Positions 16,624 through 25,443 are shown, numbered from the stretch's first letter. The stretch: DNA of 64,000 bases from Candidatus Caldatribacterium sp. (GCA_025060675.1 JANXBI010000046.1:1-64000), one strand, 5' to 3'. Numbers and translations: made by a program. The notes: a model not told the origin generated them from the sequence alone.

Positions 16624-17646
16624 TTAGCGGGCAAGAGCCCTAAAAAGCGCTATGCCTCCTGCGCCTAAGGCTCCGTAGTACGTGTACAAGCGCCAGAAGA
16701 AGACGAGCAGGCTCATTCTTCCTCCTCCGAGGAAAGAACCAAAAAGCGACGTGAAGGAGAGTTCTGCTAGTCCACTTGCTCCAGGGACAGGAGTGAAACG
16801 GAGGGCGAAAAAGAGGGGTAATTGGAGTCGGATGACCGAGGACCAGGGGAGATTTGCAAGAGCAAGTGCCCGGAGGACAAAATACGTTGTGCCGAGGAGG
16901 CAGAGGAAGTGGAAGCAGTACATCATAACGTTCCAGCCGAGGTAGTGGGGGTTGTGGAGAAAGAGGAGGAACTTTTCCCGAAGCTCTCTGAGGAAGTTGC
17001 TTACGAACTCAGGAGCAACATGGACGAGGGAGGCCAGGCGCGGAATCCGGGTACCAAGGAGTGTGATGACCCGCTCAGTGATTGCCACAAGGGGTCTCGG
17101 GAAACAGAGGAAGAAGGCTAGTGCGCCGACAAGGGCCGAGTACACCATGACAAAGCGCGATGCAAGCTGGAAAATACGCGATGGCACCTCCTCAGGGGAA
17201 AGGAAAGAGAAGAGGGAGAACAGGAAAAGGAGGCTTAAGGAGTACAGTACCCCTCCCATGAGAGTGAGGCTTGTGGCTTCTCCAAGGGAGAGTCCAGATT
17301 TCACAAGGACATAGATTTCTGCGACGTTCCCTCCCGTGTTGGCAGGGGTGATGCCGCTTAAGAAGTATCCGGAGAGGACTACAGTGAGGCTATCTCGAAA
17401 ACGGATGGGTTTTTTCCAGAGGCGAGCGGTTATCGCAACTCGTAGAGCATCGCAGGACCAGGCCAGGGCAAGGAGCAGGACCCCCACGAAGAGGTAGCTG
17501 GGCGCAGGAATGGCAAGGGACATCCCCTTTTCCCGACGGAAGAGGGAAAGGACGATGAAGATGAGGGTTCCAGTGCTGCCGCCCACACCAAGGACAAACT
17601 GCTTGAGAATTCTCCGGGGGTTCAAAGCATCCTCAATCCGGTCCAT
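16624..17646 (-). CDS. UPF0104 (LPG synthase transmembrane-like) membrane protein
   Basis: A 340-residue polytopic membrane protein of the lysylphosphatidylglycerol synthase TM region / AglD-like family. Segments matching the family include SGYFLSGITPANTGGNVAEI and PGASGLAELSF near the C-terminus. Members include flippase-like proteins and lipid-modifying enzymes; this one lacks the C-terminal aminoacyl-transferase domain of MprF, so a flippase or lipid-transfer role is likelier. It is the first gene of a minus-strand operon with the ZIP transporter and rubredoxin. Confidence 0.8.
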   Translation of the reverse strand: MDRIEDALNPRRILKQFVLGVGGSTGTLIFIVLSLFRREKGMSLAIPAPSYLFVGVLLLALAWSCDALRVAITARLWKKPIRFRDSLTVVLSGYFLSGITPANTGGNVAEIYVLVKSGLSLGEATSLTLMGGVLYSLSLLFLFSLFSFLSPEEVPSRIFQLASRFVMVYSALVGALAFFLCFPRPLVAITERVITLLGTRIPRLASLVHVAPEFVSNFLRELREKFLLFLHNPHYLGWNVMMYCFHFLCLLGTTYFVLRALALANLPWSSVIRLQLPLFFALRFTPVPGASGLAELSFTSLFGSFLGGGRMSLLVFFWRLYTYYGALGAGGIALFRALAR

Positions 17647-17652
17647 GCCTCA

Positions 17653-17681
17653 ATTATCCCAAGGTTCTTCTGCAGGGGCAA
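17653..17681 (-). promoter_or_regulatory. Promoter of UPF0104-ZIP-rubredoxin operon
   Basis: On the minus strand TTGCCC (17676-17681), a 17-bp spacer and GATAAT (17653-17658). The -10 lies only 6 bp before the ATG at 17646, so transcription would start at or next to the start codon, giving a leaderless or nearly leaderless message if this promoter and start are right. Confidence 0.45.
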
Positions 17682-17750
17682 GAGCTGGTGAGGAAAGCTC
17701 CAGGGATTTTCGTCGCTGCAGAGGGTGTGGCTATCGAAAGGTAGGGAGGA

Positions 17751-17779
17751 TTGACACCCCAGAGAAAGTGCGGTACTAA
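17751..17779 (+). promoter_or_regulatory. Promoter of metG and the following long gene run
   Basis: TTGACA (17751-17756), a 17-bp spacer and TACTAA (17774-17779), about 33 bp before the metG ATG. It is the only clear sigma-70 type promoter I see before the 16.7-kb run of plus-strand genes. Confidence 0.65.
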
Positions 17780-17812
17780 TAGGGCAAAAGTGGAAGCCGG
17801 GGGAAAGAAGCG

Positions 17813-19339
17813 ATGCGAGCGTTCTATATCACAACACCTATATATTACGTGAACGATGTTCCCCACATTGGGCACGCGTACACAACCTGCGCGGCGGACG
17901 TCTTGGCACGTTTCCACCGGATGATGGGGGAAGCGGTCCTTTTCTCCACTGGAACGGATGAACATGGACAGAAGATTGCCAAAGCTGCTCAAGAAATGGG
18001 TTTAGCGCCTCAGGAGCTTGTCGACAGGGTTGTGGTCCGCTTCAAGGATCTCTGGGAGAAGATGCACATTTCGTACGATGTTTTTATTCGTACGACTGAC
18101 AGAGAGCATGAAGAAACCGTTCAAGAATTCTTCATGCTCCTCCAAAAGAAGGGGTACATCTACAAAGGAGAATATGAAGGATGGTACTGCGTTCCCTGTG
18201 AAACGTTCTGGCCAGAGTCACAGCTTGAAGGACGCCTGGTTTGTCCGGATTGTGGGAGACCTCTTGAGCGTCTCAAAGAAGAGAGCTACTTTTTTGCCTT
18301 GTCGAGGTTCAGTGAATCCCTCCTTGCGCACCTTGAGAAACACCCCGATTTCATCATGCCTGAGAGTCGCTTCAACGAGATTTACAGTTTCGTCAAAAGC
18401 GGTCTTAAGGATCAGAGCATTTCTCGGCTTGGAGTTCGCTGGGGTATTCCCGTTCCCGGGGACCCTCATCACACTATCTACGTGTGGTTCGATGCCTTGG
18501 TCAATTACCTTACGGTAGCGGGATTCGGGAGGGATCAAGAACGCTTCGAGCTCTTCTGGTCTGAGGCACACCATCTTGTGGGGAAGGATATCCTCCGGTT
18601 CCATGCGGTTCTTTGGCCGAGTATGCTTCTTGCAGCAGGATTACCCCTTCCACGGCGCGTCTTTGCCCATGGCTGGTGGACAGTGAACGGTGAAAAAATG
18701 TCAAAATCCAAGGGGAATGTGGTGGATCCCCTTGAAGTGATTAGGAAATTTGGCGTGGATCGTTTCCGGTATTTCCTCTTGCGGGAAGTGAGTTTTGGTC
18801 TTGACGGAGACTTTTCTGAGAAAGCATTCATTGAGCGGAGTAATGCGGATCTTTCAGATAACTTCGGTAACCTCATACATCGAACGTTGAGCATGGTGTG
18901 GCGGTACCGGAATGGCAGGGTTTCTCGTCCTTCAGGATACGAGGATCGGGAATGGGAAGAGCTTCTCGCCGAGGTTCGGGAACGCTTCGTCAGTTCTATG
19001 GAACGTTTTGCTTTCTCCCAGGCGCTTAGCGAGGTCTGGCGTCTGGTGCACTTTGGCAATCGATACCTCGACCAGAAAGCGCCTTGGCGCATGGCCAAGG
19101 ACTCGAATCTCCGGGAGGAACTCGATAGAGTGCTTTACAGACTCTTAGATTGTGGGAGGATTCTTGCGGTGTTCATCCTCCCCTTTATGCCAGAGACGGC
19201 CCAAAGGCTCCTCCAATTCCTGGGGATGGAGAACACATCGGGTAAGTGCACTCTTATTCCTCTGCTTGATTGGGGGAAGGGCCCAGAGGTTTTCTCAATA
19301 CGGCAACCTGAGCCACTTTTCCCCCGCCTTGAGGGATAA
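17813..19339 (+). CDS. metG: Methionyl-tRNA synthetase
   Basis: A 508-residue class I aminoacyl-tRNA synthetase that charges tRNA-Met in the cytoplasm. The HIGH motif is HIGH at 18-21, the KMSKS loop is at 295-299, and one zinc knuckle is formed by C126-x2-C129 and C144-x2-C147. The C-terminal tRNA-binding domain found in longer MetRS proteins is absent; it is encoded separately by the next gene, 13 bp downstream. The ATG start has a GGGGGAAAG site. Confidence 0.97.
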   Translation: MRAFYITTPIYYVNDVPHIGHAYTTCAADVLARFHRMMGEAVLFSTGTDEHGQKIAKAAQEMGLAPQELVDRVVVRFKDLWEKMHISYDVFIRTTDREHEETVQEFFMLLQKKGYIYKGEYEGWYCVPCETFWPESQLEGRLVCPDCGRPLERLKEESYFFALSRFSESLLAHLEKHPDFIMPESRFNEIYSFVKSGLKDQSISRLGVRWGIPVPGDPHHTIYVWFDALVNYLTVAGFGRDQERFELFWSEAHHLVGKDILRFHAVLWPSMLLAAGLPLPRRVFAHGWWTVNGEKMSKSKGNVVDPLEVIRKFGVDRFRYFLLREVSFGLDGDFSEKAFIERSNADLSDNFGNLIHRTLSMVWRYRNGRVSRPSGYEDREWEELLAEVRERFVSSMERFAFSQALSEVWRLVHFGNRYLDQKAPWRMAKDSNLREELDRVLYRLLDCGRILAVFILPFMPETAQRLLQFLGMENTSGKCTLIPLLDWGKGPEVFSIRQPEPLFPRLEG

Positions 19340-19352
19340 GGAGGTGGAGCTC

Positions 19353-19688
19353 ATGGCGCTTCAGGAAATTCACCTTGAGGACTTCCAGCGGATTGACCTT
19401 CGCGTTGGAGAGGTGGTGAGTGCTGAGCGGGTTGAAGGGACTCGAGCCCTTATGGTTCTTCGGGTGAACCTTGGGGAAGAGGAGCGGACGCTTGTCGCGG
19501 GTCTTGCTCCGTACTACACTCCGGAGGAAATCGTAGGAAAGCGCGTCATCGTGGTGGCAAACCTTGAGCCCGCGGTGATTCGGGGAGTAAAATCCCAGGG
19601 AATGCTCCTTGCTGCCGATGATGGCCAAGGTCATGTGAGTCTTGTAACTGTCGACCGGGACATTGCCCCAGGAAGTCGGGTGCGATGA
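19353..19688 (+). CDS. Stand-alone tRNA-binding (EMAP/Trbp111-like) protein, MetRS beta-type subunit
   Basis: A 111-residue OB-fold protein. FQRIDLRVGEVVSAERV and the RGVKSQGMLLAAD segment are the conserved landmarks of the Trbp111/MetRS C-terminal domain. Directly after metG, it should bind tRNA and act as the detached C-terminal (beta) subunit of methionyl-tRNA synthetase, as in Aquifex-type split enzymes. The ATG at 19353 follows GGAGGTGG; the open frame further upstream overlaps metG and is not used. Its stop overlaps the tatD start. Confidence 0.92.
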   Translation: MALQEIHLEDFQRIDLRVGEVVSAERVEGTRALMVLRVNLGEEERTLVAGLAPYYTPEEIVGKRVIVVANLEPAVIRGVKSQGMLLAADDGQGHVSLVTVDRDIAPGSRVR

Positions 19689-20452
19689 CTTTCTGGGTCG
19701 ATGTGCATGCCCATCTTGATGATGAAGCTTTTGCCTTGGACCTCCCTGAAGTTCTTTCCCGCGCCCAGAAGGCAGGGGTTTGTGCTATCATTACCGCAGC
19801 AACCTCTCTGACGTCTTCTCTGAAGGTTTTGGAGCTTGTTCGTCGTTACCCAGAGGTTTACGGATGTGTCGGAGTGCACCCTCAGGAGGTCCGGGGGGAA
19901 GAGGTTGATCTCTCCTTTCTCAGCGACTGTCGCAGTGAGGCGAAAATCCTCGCCCTTGGAGAGATTGGCCTTGATTACTTCTGGGATACGACGTACGTTA
20001 GGCAACAGAAAGAGGTCTTCGTTGCCCAGGTGGAGTTCGCGGAGCGGTATAACTTGCCGGTGGTTGTGCACTCCCGGAAGGCGGAACACGATGTTTTCAC
20101 CGTCCTTGTCGAAAAAGCAAGGAACATACCTGTTGTTTGGCACTGTTTTTCTGGCGACTTCACTCTTCTCCACAGCATCCTCTCCCGGGGATGGTATATC
20201 TCCTTAGGCGGTGTGCTGACATACCCAAAGGCGGTCAAGATTCGGGAGATAGCCCAAGCAGTTCCTTTAGAACGCCTCTTTTTGGAGACCGATGCACCGT
20301 ATCTTGCGCCGCAGACAAGGCGTGGAAAAAGGAATGAACCAGCATTCCTCGTAGAAACGGTGACCTTCCTTGCTCACCTTCGGGGAGAGAGCATTGCCAC
20401 AATTTGCGAGAGGCTCTTTGAGAACTTCCGTAAGGTCTTCCTCAAAGCATAG
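19685..20452 (+). CDS. tatD: TatD-family metal-dependent hydrolase/DNase
   Basis: A 255-residue TIM-barrel hydrolase of the TatD family (YcfH/TatD). Metal ligands are visible in DVHAHLDD (H8, H10), GEIGLDYFW, VVHSRKAE, WHCFSGD and LETDAPYLAP. Family members are 3'-5' DNA exonucleases or deacylases. It overlaps the tRNA-binding gene by 4 bp; metG-tatD neighbourhood is common in bacteria. Cytoplasmic. Confidence 0.93.
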   Translation: MTFWVDVHAHLDDEAFALDLPEVLSRAQKAGVCAIITAATSLTSSLKVLELVRRYPEVYGCVGVHPQEVRGEEVDLSFLSDCRSEAKILALGEIGLDYFWDTTYVRQQKEVFVAQVEFAERYNLPVVVHSRKAEHDVFTVLVEKARNIPVVWHCFSGDFTLLHSILSRGWYISLGGVLTYPKAVKIREIAQAVPLERLFLETDAPYLAPQTRRGKRNEPAFLVETVTFLAHLRGESIATICERLFENFRKVFLKA

Positions 20453-20506
20453 CTTTAGCCCCCCTTTGGCAAGCATATTTATCCTCGTTCTTTGGGAGGT
20501 GAAACG

Positions 20507-21262
20507 GTGATTCGAGGAATCTACACCGCTTTGTCAGGATTGAATCTCCACGAACTGAAGCAGAGCATCCTTGCCAACAATATCGCGAATATTGACACTC
20601 CTGGGTTCAAAAAGGATATTTTTGCGATAGAGGGACAGGATGGAGCAGCGCTTTTCCGTTTTGTTTCTGGTCGAGCTCCGTTCTTTGTTGGCGAGCTTCC
20701 CCTTTCTGTGCAACCCCAGGTGAGCTTCACCACAGATTTCTCTCAAGGAAGACTCGAGGCTACCGGGAATCCTTTTGACCTGGCCATCAGTGGCGAGGGG
20801 TTTTTCGTTGTGGAAACCCCGAATGGCCCAGCGTACACAAGAGCAGGGAATTGTACTCGAAGTGTCGATGGGAGGCTGGTGACCCTTGATGGGTATCCCC
20901 TTCAGGGAGAGGCAGGAGATATTGTGCTCCCTGAAGAGGGGGAATTGGTGGTCGATGAGGAGGGAAACGTGAGGGTGGGAGGCGAACTGGTCGGAAAGCT
21001 CCGTGTCGTACGCTTCGCTAACCCTCAGCTTCTCGAAAAGGTTGGAGGGAATCTTTTCCGGGCACCTGAGAACGTAATCCCTGAAGAGGCCACCGGTTAC
21101 ACCATCCATCAAGGATTTCTTGAAAAGGCGAATATGGACATTGTGGAAGCGATGGTACGGATGATTGAAGCCCTCCGGGAGTACGAGCTCGCCCAGCGGG
21201 CAGTAGTGGCACAAGATGAGACTCTTGGTAAAGCGGTGAACGAGATTCCACGTCTTGCGTGA
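20507..21262 (+). CDS. flgF: Flagellar basal-body rod protein FlgF-like
   Basis: A 251-residue flagellar rod protein. The N-terminal rod signature is IYTALSGLNLHELKQSILANNIAN-type sequence followed by NIDTPGFKK, and the C-terminal rod motif is MVRMIEALREYELAQ. It is proximal-rod/FlgF-like; FlgF and FlgG are close paralogues and the next gene fits FlgG better. GTG 20507 follows GGGAGGTG; an in-frame GGA-rich extension to 20492 is not needed. It opens the flagellar part of the gene run, 54 bp after tatD. Confidence 0.88.
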   Translation: MIRGIYTALSGLNLHELKQSILANNIANIDTPGFKKDIFAIEGQDGAALFRFVSGRAPFFVGELPLSVQPQVSFTTDFSQGRLEATGNPFDLAISGEGFFVVETPNGPAYTRAGNCTRSVDGRLVTLDGYPLQGEAGDIVLPEEGELVVDEEGNVRVGGELVGKLRVVRFANPQLLEKVGGNLFRAPENVIPEEATGYTIHQGFLEKANMDIVEAMVRMIEALREYELAQRAVVAQDETLGKAVNEIPRLA

Positions 21263-21277
21263 AGGGAGGAAAGGAAT

Positions 21278-22066
21278 GTGATTCGGGCGCTATGGACGGC
21301 GGCAACCGGCATGCAGGCCAAGCAACTTGACCTTGATGTTATCGCCAATAACCTCGCCAATGTGAACACTACTGGTTTCAAGAAGAGCCGTGTCGATTTC
21401 CAGGACCTTATGTACCAGGTCATTCGCTTTAAGGGGACGCCTACATCCCCTGAGACCCAGGTTCCTTCTGGTATCGAGGTTGGTCTTGGTGTTCGTCCAG
21501 CGGCAATCCAAAAAATCTTTGCCCAAGGGGATATTTATGAAACCGGCAATCCCTTGGACCTTGTCATCGAGGGGGATGGGTTTTTCCAGATTCTCCTTCC
21601 CGATGGAACTGTCGCCTACACCCGGGATGGTTCGTTTAAGCTCGACGCCCAGGGGAGGATGGTGACAAGCGATGGATTCCCCCTTGAACCACCCATCACC
21701 ATCCCTCAAGGTGCTGAGTCTATCACCATTGCTCAAGATGGAACGGTTACCGTGAAAATGCCTGGTGAGACTGAACCGCAGGAGGTTGGCGTTATAGAAC
21801 TTGCCCGTTTCATCAATCCTGCAGGTCTTCTGAGCATCGGTCGAAATCTCTACGTGGCTACAGCAGCTTCGGGAGAGCCTCAGGTGGGCACTCCAGGGCT
21901 TGAAGGTTTTGGGACGCTGGCTCAGGGGTTCCTTGAGACCTCCAACGTGCAGATTGTCGAAGAGATGGTCCGAATGATTTCGGCGCAGCGAGCTTACGAG
22001 ATTAACGCCAAGGCCATCACCACAGCGGATGAGATGATGAGCATTACCAACAACATGAAGAGGTGA
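21278..22066 (+). CDS. flgG: Flagellar distal rod protein FlgG
   Basis: 262 residues, the standard FlgG length. ALWTAATGMQAKQLDLDVIA begins the coiled N-terminal rod region, NLANVNTTGFKKSRVDFQDLMYQ is a strong FlgG signature, and the C-terminus has SNVQIVEEMVRMISAQRAYE. It builds the distal rod crossing the periplasm and is exported by the flagellar type III system without a signal peptide. GTG start. The following flgA starts inside its stop codon. Confidence 0.93.
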   Translation: MIRALWTAATGMQAKQLDLDVIANNLANVNTTGFKKSRVDFQDLMYQVIRFKGTPTSPETQVPSGIEVGLGVRPAAIQKIFAQGDIYETGNPLDLVIEGDGFFQILLPDGTVAYTRDGSFKLDAQGRMVTSDGFPLEPPITIPQGAESITIAQDGTVTVKMPGETEPQEVGVIELARFINPAGLLSIGRNLYVATAASGEPQVGTPGLEGFGTLAQGFLETSNVQIVEEMVRMISAQRAYEINAKAITTADEMMSITNNMKR

Positions 22067-23022
22067 AGGTAGTGTACCGCTGGTTTTGGGTTTCCACCGT
22101 TTTGGTATTGCTCCTTGCTGAGGGTACTGCCTTTGCCCTAACTCTTGAGGTTCGCCTCAAAGAGACAGTTACCGTTTTTGGAGAGGTGCTCACCCTTGGG
22201 GATGTGGCAGAGGTTTCCTACCCTAATCCCCAATGGGAGAGTGCTTTGCGAAAGCTTGACCTTGGTCTCCTTCCCCCACCCGGAGGCGAACGGACCATAA
22301 CGCCTCAGGAAATCTATGCCCGAATCGTGGAGCGACGGATCCCTGGTCTTGACTACATCTACTTTTCCGGGGCCCCCTTGGTCCGGGTGCGAGTCGAGGG
22401 AACATTCCTTCCCAAGGAAGTCATAGAAGAGAATATTCGCTTTGCCCTGCAGGAGCGTTTCCCCTATGCGGAGCGTATCGATGTGGCGCTCTCTGGAGAG
22501 GAACGCATTTCCTTTCCCACGTCAACTTTTGTGGTAGTGCTCCCTAAAACCGTGAAACCCTGGGGAACTCAACGGGCAACTCTCGTTGACCCCAGCGGGA
22601 CGTACAGGAAGGAAGTGCGTTTTACCGTTTCTGTGTATCGGCCTGTGGTTCGGGCGTTGCGAGATCTCCCTGTGGGGGAAACACTCCAAGCAGGGGATGT
22701 CACCGTTCAGATTGAGCCGCTGTCTCAGGAAAACGAAAAAGCTTTAGGAGATCTTGATACGGTCATCGGAAAGTCTCTTCGTCGGGCGGTTCGTGGAGGA
22801 GAGGTTATTGCTGCCTCTAATCTTGCTAAAGATGTGCTCATCAAGCGGGGAGATCTTGTGACGCTTGTTGCCGAGTACAAGGGCATTGTGGTCACAACAA
22901 CTGGGAAAGCTCGGGGAGAAGGGACGTTGGGAGACCGGATTGTGGTTGAGAACCTCTCCTCTCGAAAGCGTATGGAGGGAATTATCGTTGACGAACGGAC
23001 GGTGCGGGTGGTGGTCCAGTGA
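22063..23022 (+). CDS. flgA: Flagellar P-ring assembly chaperone FlgA
   Basis: 319 residues with a signal peptide (residues 1 to about 25, ending in GTAFA), a middle domain and a C-terminal SAF domain (RDLPVGETLQAGDVTVQIEPL, then IKRGDLVTLVAEYKGIVVTT). FlgA acts in the periplasm to assemble the FlgI ring around the rod, which means an outer-membrane organism. It overlaps flgG by 4 bp and flgH by 4 bp. A second in-frame GTG lies 9 bp downstream of the chosen start. Confidence 0.9.
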   Translation: MKVVYRWFWVSTVLVLLLAEGTAFALTLEVRLKETVTVFGEVLTLGDVAEVSYPNPQWESALRKLDLGLLPPPGGERTITPQEIYARIVERRIPGLDYIYFSGAPLVRVRVEGTFLPKEVIEENIRFALQERFPYAERIDVALSGEERISFPTSTFVVVLPKTVKPWGTQRATLVDPSGTYRKEVRFTVSVYRPVVRALRDLPVGETLQAGDVTVQIEPLSQENEKALGDLDTVIGKSLRRAVRGGEVIAASNLAKDVLIKRGDLVTLVAEYKGIVVTTTGKARGEGTLGDRIVVENLSSRKRMEGIIVDERTVRVVVQ

Positions 23023-23612
23023 AGTGGATGATGGTCCTGTTCGCTGCAGCTCTCCTGGTTTTGGGGGGCACTGCCTTTGGAACGTCGCTTTGGAAGGACG
23101 ATGGATGGTTTGCTGAGCCGTACGTAGCTCGAAAAGCTTGTGGTGTTGGTGATATGGTGATTGTCATTCTTGAGGAGAGTGCTCAGGGGGCCGCCCAGGC
23201 CTCGTCTCAGGGAAGCAACACGACCGAGGTCAACCTTAAGGCGGGGCAAGGGATTTTTGATTTTATCCCGCCTGCAGGACTCAGTCATGGAAGCTCCCAA
23301 AGCGGCCAGAGGTCATACAGTCGAGGTGTGGATTTGAGTGGAACTATCGCTTGCGAGGTAACCGAGGTTCTGGAGAACGGGTATCTGAAAATCGCTGGGA
23401 AGAAGGAGATTTTCCTCAACAAGGAACGAGAGACGATGAGCATTGAGGGCATCATCGATCCTCGCTTTCTCTCTCCAGAGAACACCATTTCTTCGACCAG
23501 GGTGATGAATGCGGTGATTCGCTTTGAGGGCACCTTAAAGCCTAAAAGACAGAGTGGACTCTTGGGGGTGCTCCAGGGGTTTTTTGGTTCGATTCTTGAT
23601 GTCCTTTTCTGA
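23019..23612 (+). CDS. flgH: Flagellar L-ring protein FlgH
   Basis: 197 residues. GDMVIVILEESAQGAAQASS and the ISSTRVMNAVIRFEG stretch near the C-terminus are FlgH landmarks. FlgH forms the bushing in the outer membrane. Unlike most FlgH proteins it has no lipobox: the signal sequence ends GGTAFGTSLW with no cysteine at a plausible cleavage site, so it may not be lipidated. It sits between flgA and flgI with 4-bp overlap at its start. Confidence 0.88.
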   Translation: MKWMMVLFAAALLVLGGTAFGTSLWKDDGWFAEPYVARKACGVGDMVIVILEESAQGAAQASSQGSNTTEVNLKAGQGIFDFIPPAGLSHGSSQSGQRSYSRGVDLSGTIACEVTEVLENGYLKIAGKKEIFLNKERETMSIEGIIDPRFLSPENTISSTRVMNAVIRFEGTLKPKRQSGLLGVLQGFFGSILDVLF

Positions 23613-23625
23613 GAGGGGAAGGATT

Positions 23626-24741
23626 ATGCGGTGGGTGTGGCTCGGGTTCTGTTGCGGCGTATTCCTTCTCCTTTTCTCTTTTCCCATTTCCGCAGAGGTC
23701 ACTCGCATTAAGGACATTACAGAGCTTGAAGGTGTTCGGGGGAATCAGCTTGTAGGGTATGGGCTTGTGGTTGGACTTTCAGGAACCGGAGACAGCCGGA
23801 ACAGTCTTTTCACCAACCAAGCCTTGGGCAATGTTCTTGAGAAATTTGGTATTCCAGTGGATTCTGAACTCATTCGTTCCCGGAACGTGGCCTCAGTCCT
23901 TGTTACTGCGGAACTCCCACCTTTTGTTCGGAATGGGGAACGCATTGACTGTATCGTCTCTTCCCTGGGGGATGCCAAAAGTCTCCAGGGTGGGGTGTTG
24001 CTTCTGACGCCTCTCAAGGGCGTTGATGGGAAAGTGTATGCCGTGGCTCAAGGTCCGGTATCCATTGGGGGTTTTACGGCTGGAGCAGGTGGGGGGAACC
24101 AGGTCCAACGGAACCATCCTACTGTTGGTCGCATCCCTAATGGAGCTATTGTGGAGCGGACGGTAGAGACGAACTTTTTTGACGCTACCCGAGGAACATT
24201 CACCCTTCTTCTCAAGAATCCTGATTTTGTCACCGCTTCCCGGATTGCCCAAGCCATCAACACCGAGTTTGGTGGAGATACGGCACGAGTTCTTGATGCC
24301 AATCGGGTGGAGGTTCGTATACCCGAACCGTATAAAGACCAGGTGTCCCAGCTTGTTGCCCTTGTGGGTGAGATTCCTGTAGAACCGGACATGCCGGCAA
24401 GAGTTGTGGTGAACGAGCGTACAGGTACCGTTGTTATCGGAGGCAATGTCCGAATTCTCCCTGTGGCTTTAGCCCATGGGAACCTCACGGTCACCATTAG
24501 GACGCAGTACGAAGTTTCGCAACCGCCGCCTTTCTCCCCAGGGGAGACGGTGGTGGTGCCTCAGGAAGAAGTTCAGGTGCAAGAACAAGAGGCTCGTCTT
24601 TTCCGGGTAGAATCAGGGAACACCATCGACGATTTGGTACGAGTCCTCAACGCCTTAGGTGTGAGTCCGAGGGATCTCGTTGCCATTCTTCAGGCGCTCA
24701 AGGAAGCTGGAGCGCTGCAGGGGGAGCTCGTGATTCAGTGA
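23626..24741 (+). CDS. flgI: Flagellar P-ring protein FlgI
   Basis: 371 residues with a signal peptide (1 to about 24). The mature start RIKDITELEGVRGNQLVGYG is diagnostic for FlgI, as is the N-GTVVIGGNVRI segment near residue 290. It forms the periplasmic P-ring around the rod. I use ATG 23626 (GGGGAAGG site, begins the signal peptide) rather than the earlier in-frame start inside flgH. The stop overlaps the flgJ start (TGATG). Confidence 0.95.
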   Translation: MRWVWLGFCCGVFLLLFSFPISAEVTRIKDITELEGVRGNQLVGYGLVVGLSGTGDSRNSLFTNQALGNVLEKFGIPVDSELIRSRNVASVLVTAELPPFVRNGERIDCIVSSLGDAKSLQGGVLLLTPLKGVDGKVYAVAQGPVSIGGFTAGAGGGNQVQRNHPTVGRIPNGAIVERTVETNFFDATRGTFTLLLKNPDFVTASRIAQAINTEFGGDTARVLDANRVEVRIPEPYKDQVSQLVALVGEIPVEPDMPARVVVNERTGTVVIGGNVRILPVALAHGNLTVTIRTQYEVSQPPPFSPGETVVVPQEEVQVQEQEARLFRVESGNTIDDLVRVLNALGVSPRDLVAILQALKEAGALQGELVIQ

Positions 24742-25031
24742 TGCGTGTCGAAGGGAAACATGTTCCGCATTTGACAGAACAAGAGAAATCGAGGAAAATG
24801 CTTCAAAAGGCATGTGGAGATTTCGAGGCTTTTTTCTTGAGCTTTGTCTTTAAAAGGGCTTTGGCGCCGCTTTTGAGTTCTTCGGTGAGTCGGGAGGAAG
24901 TGTGGTTTCGGGAGCTCTGGATTGAGGAGGTAGCAAAGAAGGTGAGCACCCAGGGAGGAGTTGGTCTTGGGCGGTTGCTCTTTGAGCATCTCATAAAGGA
25001 GGAAAAACTCCGTGGTTCTGGCACGATGTAA
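24741..25031 (+). CDS. flgJ: FlgJ-like rod-binding protein (N-terminal domain only)
   Basis: 96 residues matching the rod-binding domain of FlgJ: KMLQKACGDFEAFFLSFVFK, then ELWIEEVAKKVSTQGGVGLG. The C-terminal muramidase domain of proteobacterial FlgJ is missing, as in many other phyla, so peptidoglycan opening for the rod must be done by another enzyme. ATG 24741 overlaps the flgI stop; a GTG one codon earlier is also possible. It overlaps yvyF by 20 bp. Confidence 0.85.
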   Translation: MRVEGKHVPHLTEQEKSRKMLQKACGDFEAFFLSFVFKRALAPLLSSSVSREEVWFRELWIEEVAKKVSTQGGVGLGRLLFEHLIKEEKLRGSGTM

Positions 25032-25419
25032 ACGGTGTGGAGCCATTTTCCAGAAGGTCATCGACCGTGACCTCTGCCCTCTTTGTCTTGAGAAGGAGGA
25101 AGAGGAGTTCCGGAAGGTTAAGGAGTTTTTCCGCCAGCATCCTAAGGCTCGCCTTGAGGAGGTCAGTGAAGCAACTGGGGTAGACAAAAAGGTCATTCTT
25201 GAGTTCCTCAAGGAGGGTCGTCTCCAGATTGCTGAAGGTATTGGACCCGTTGTGGAGCTTTTCTGTGAGCGGTGTGGGAAACCTATCGTTTCGGGTAGGC
25301 TCTGTGATGAGTGTCGGAGGAAGGTTGCTCAGCTCATCCAAAATACGGGGGAGAAGAAATCTCGAGGGCCCGACTTCTATTTTAAAGATGTTTTGTGGAA
25401 AAAAGGAGAGAAGGACTAA
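25012..25419 (+). CDS. yvyF: YvyF-type flagellar operon protein with two zinc ribbons
   Basis: 135 residues. An N-terminal zinc ribbon (CKRCGAIF and CPLCLEKE), a helical/HTH-like middle (VSEATGVDKKVILEFLKEGR) and a second ribbon (CERCGKPI and CDECRRK) match the YvyF/TIGR03826 family, which sits beside flgM in Firmicutes. Its exact role is unknown; regulation of late flagellar genes is suspected. The stop codon is part of the -35 of the sigma-28 promoter that drives flgM. Confidence 0.8.
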   Translation: MVLARCKRCGAIFQKVIDRDLCPLCLEKEEEEFRKVKEFFRQHPKARLEEVSEATGVDKKVILEFLKEGRLQIAEGIGPVVELFCERCGKPIVSGRLCDECRRKVAQLIQNTGEKKSRGPDFYFKDVLWKKGEKD

Positions 25420-25443
25420 AGAAGTGGATGGGGTTGCCGATAT
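25417..25443 (+). promoter_or_regulatory. Sigma-28 (FliA/SigD) promoter for flgM-flgN-flgK-flgL
   Basis: TAAA (25417-25420), exactly 15 bp, then GCCGATAT (25436-25443), one base off the sigma-28 consensus TAAA-N15-GCCGATAA. The TAAA includes the yvyF stop codon. It lies 36 bp before the flgM GTG, so late flagellar genes can be switched on independently of the upstream run. Confidence 0.88.

Noticed and set aside
20453..20506. Sigma-54 promoter before flgF (TTGGCAAGC)
   Set aside because: The GG-N10-GC spacing is not met; no second element of the sigma-54 consensus.
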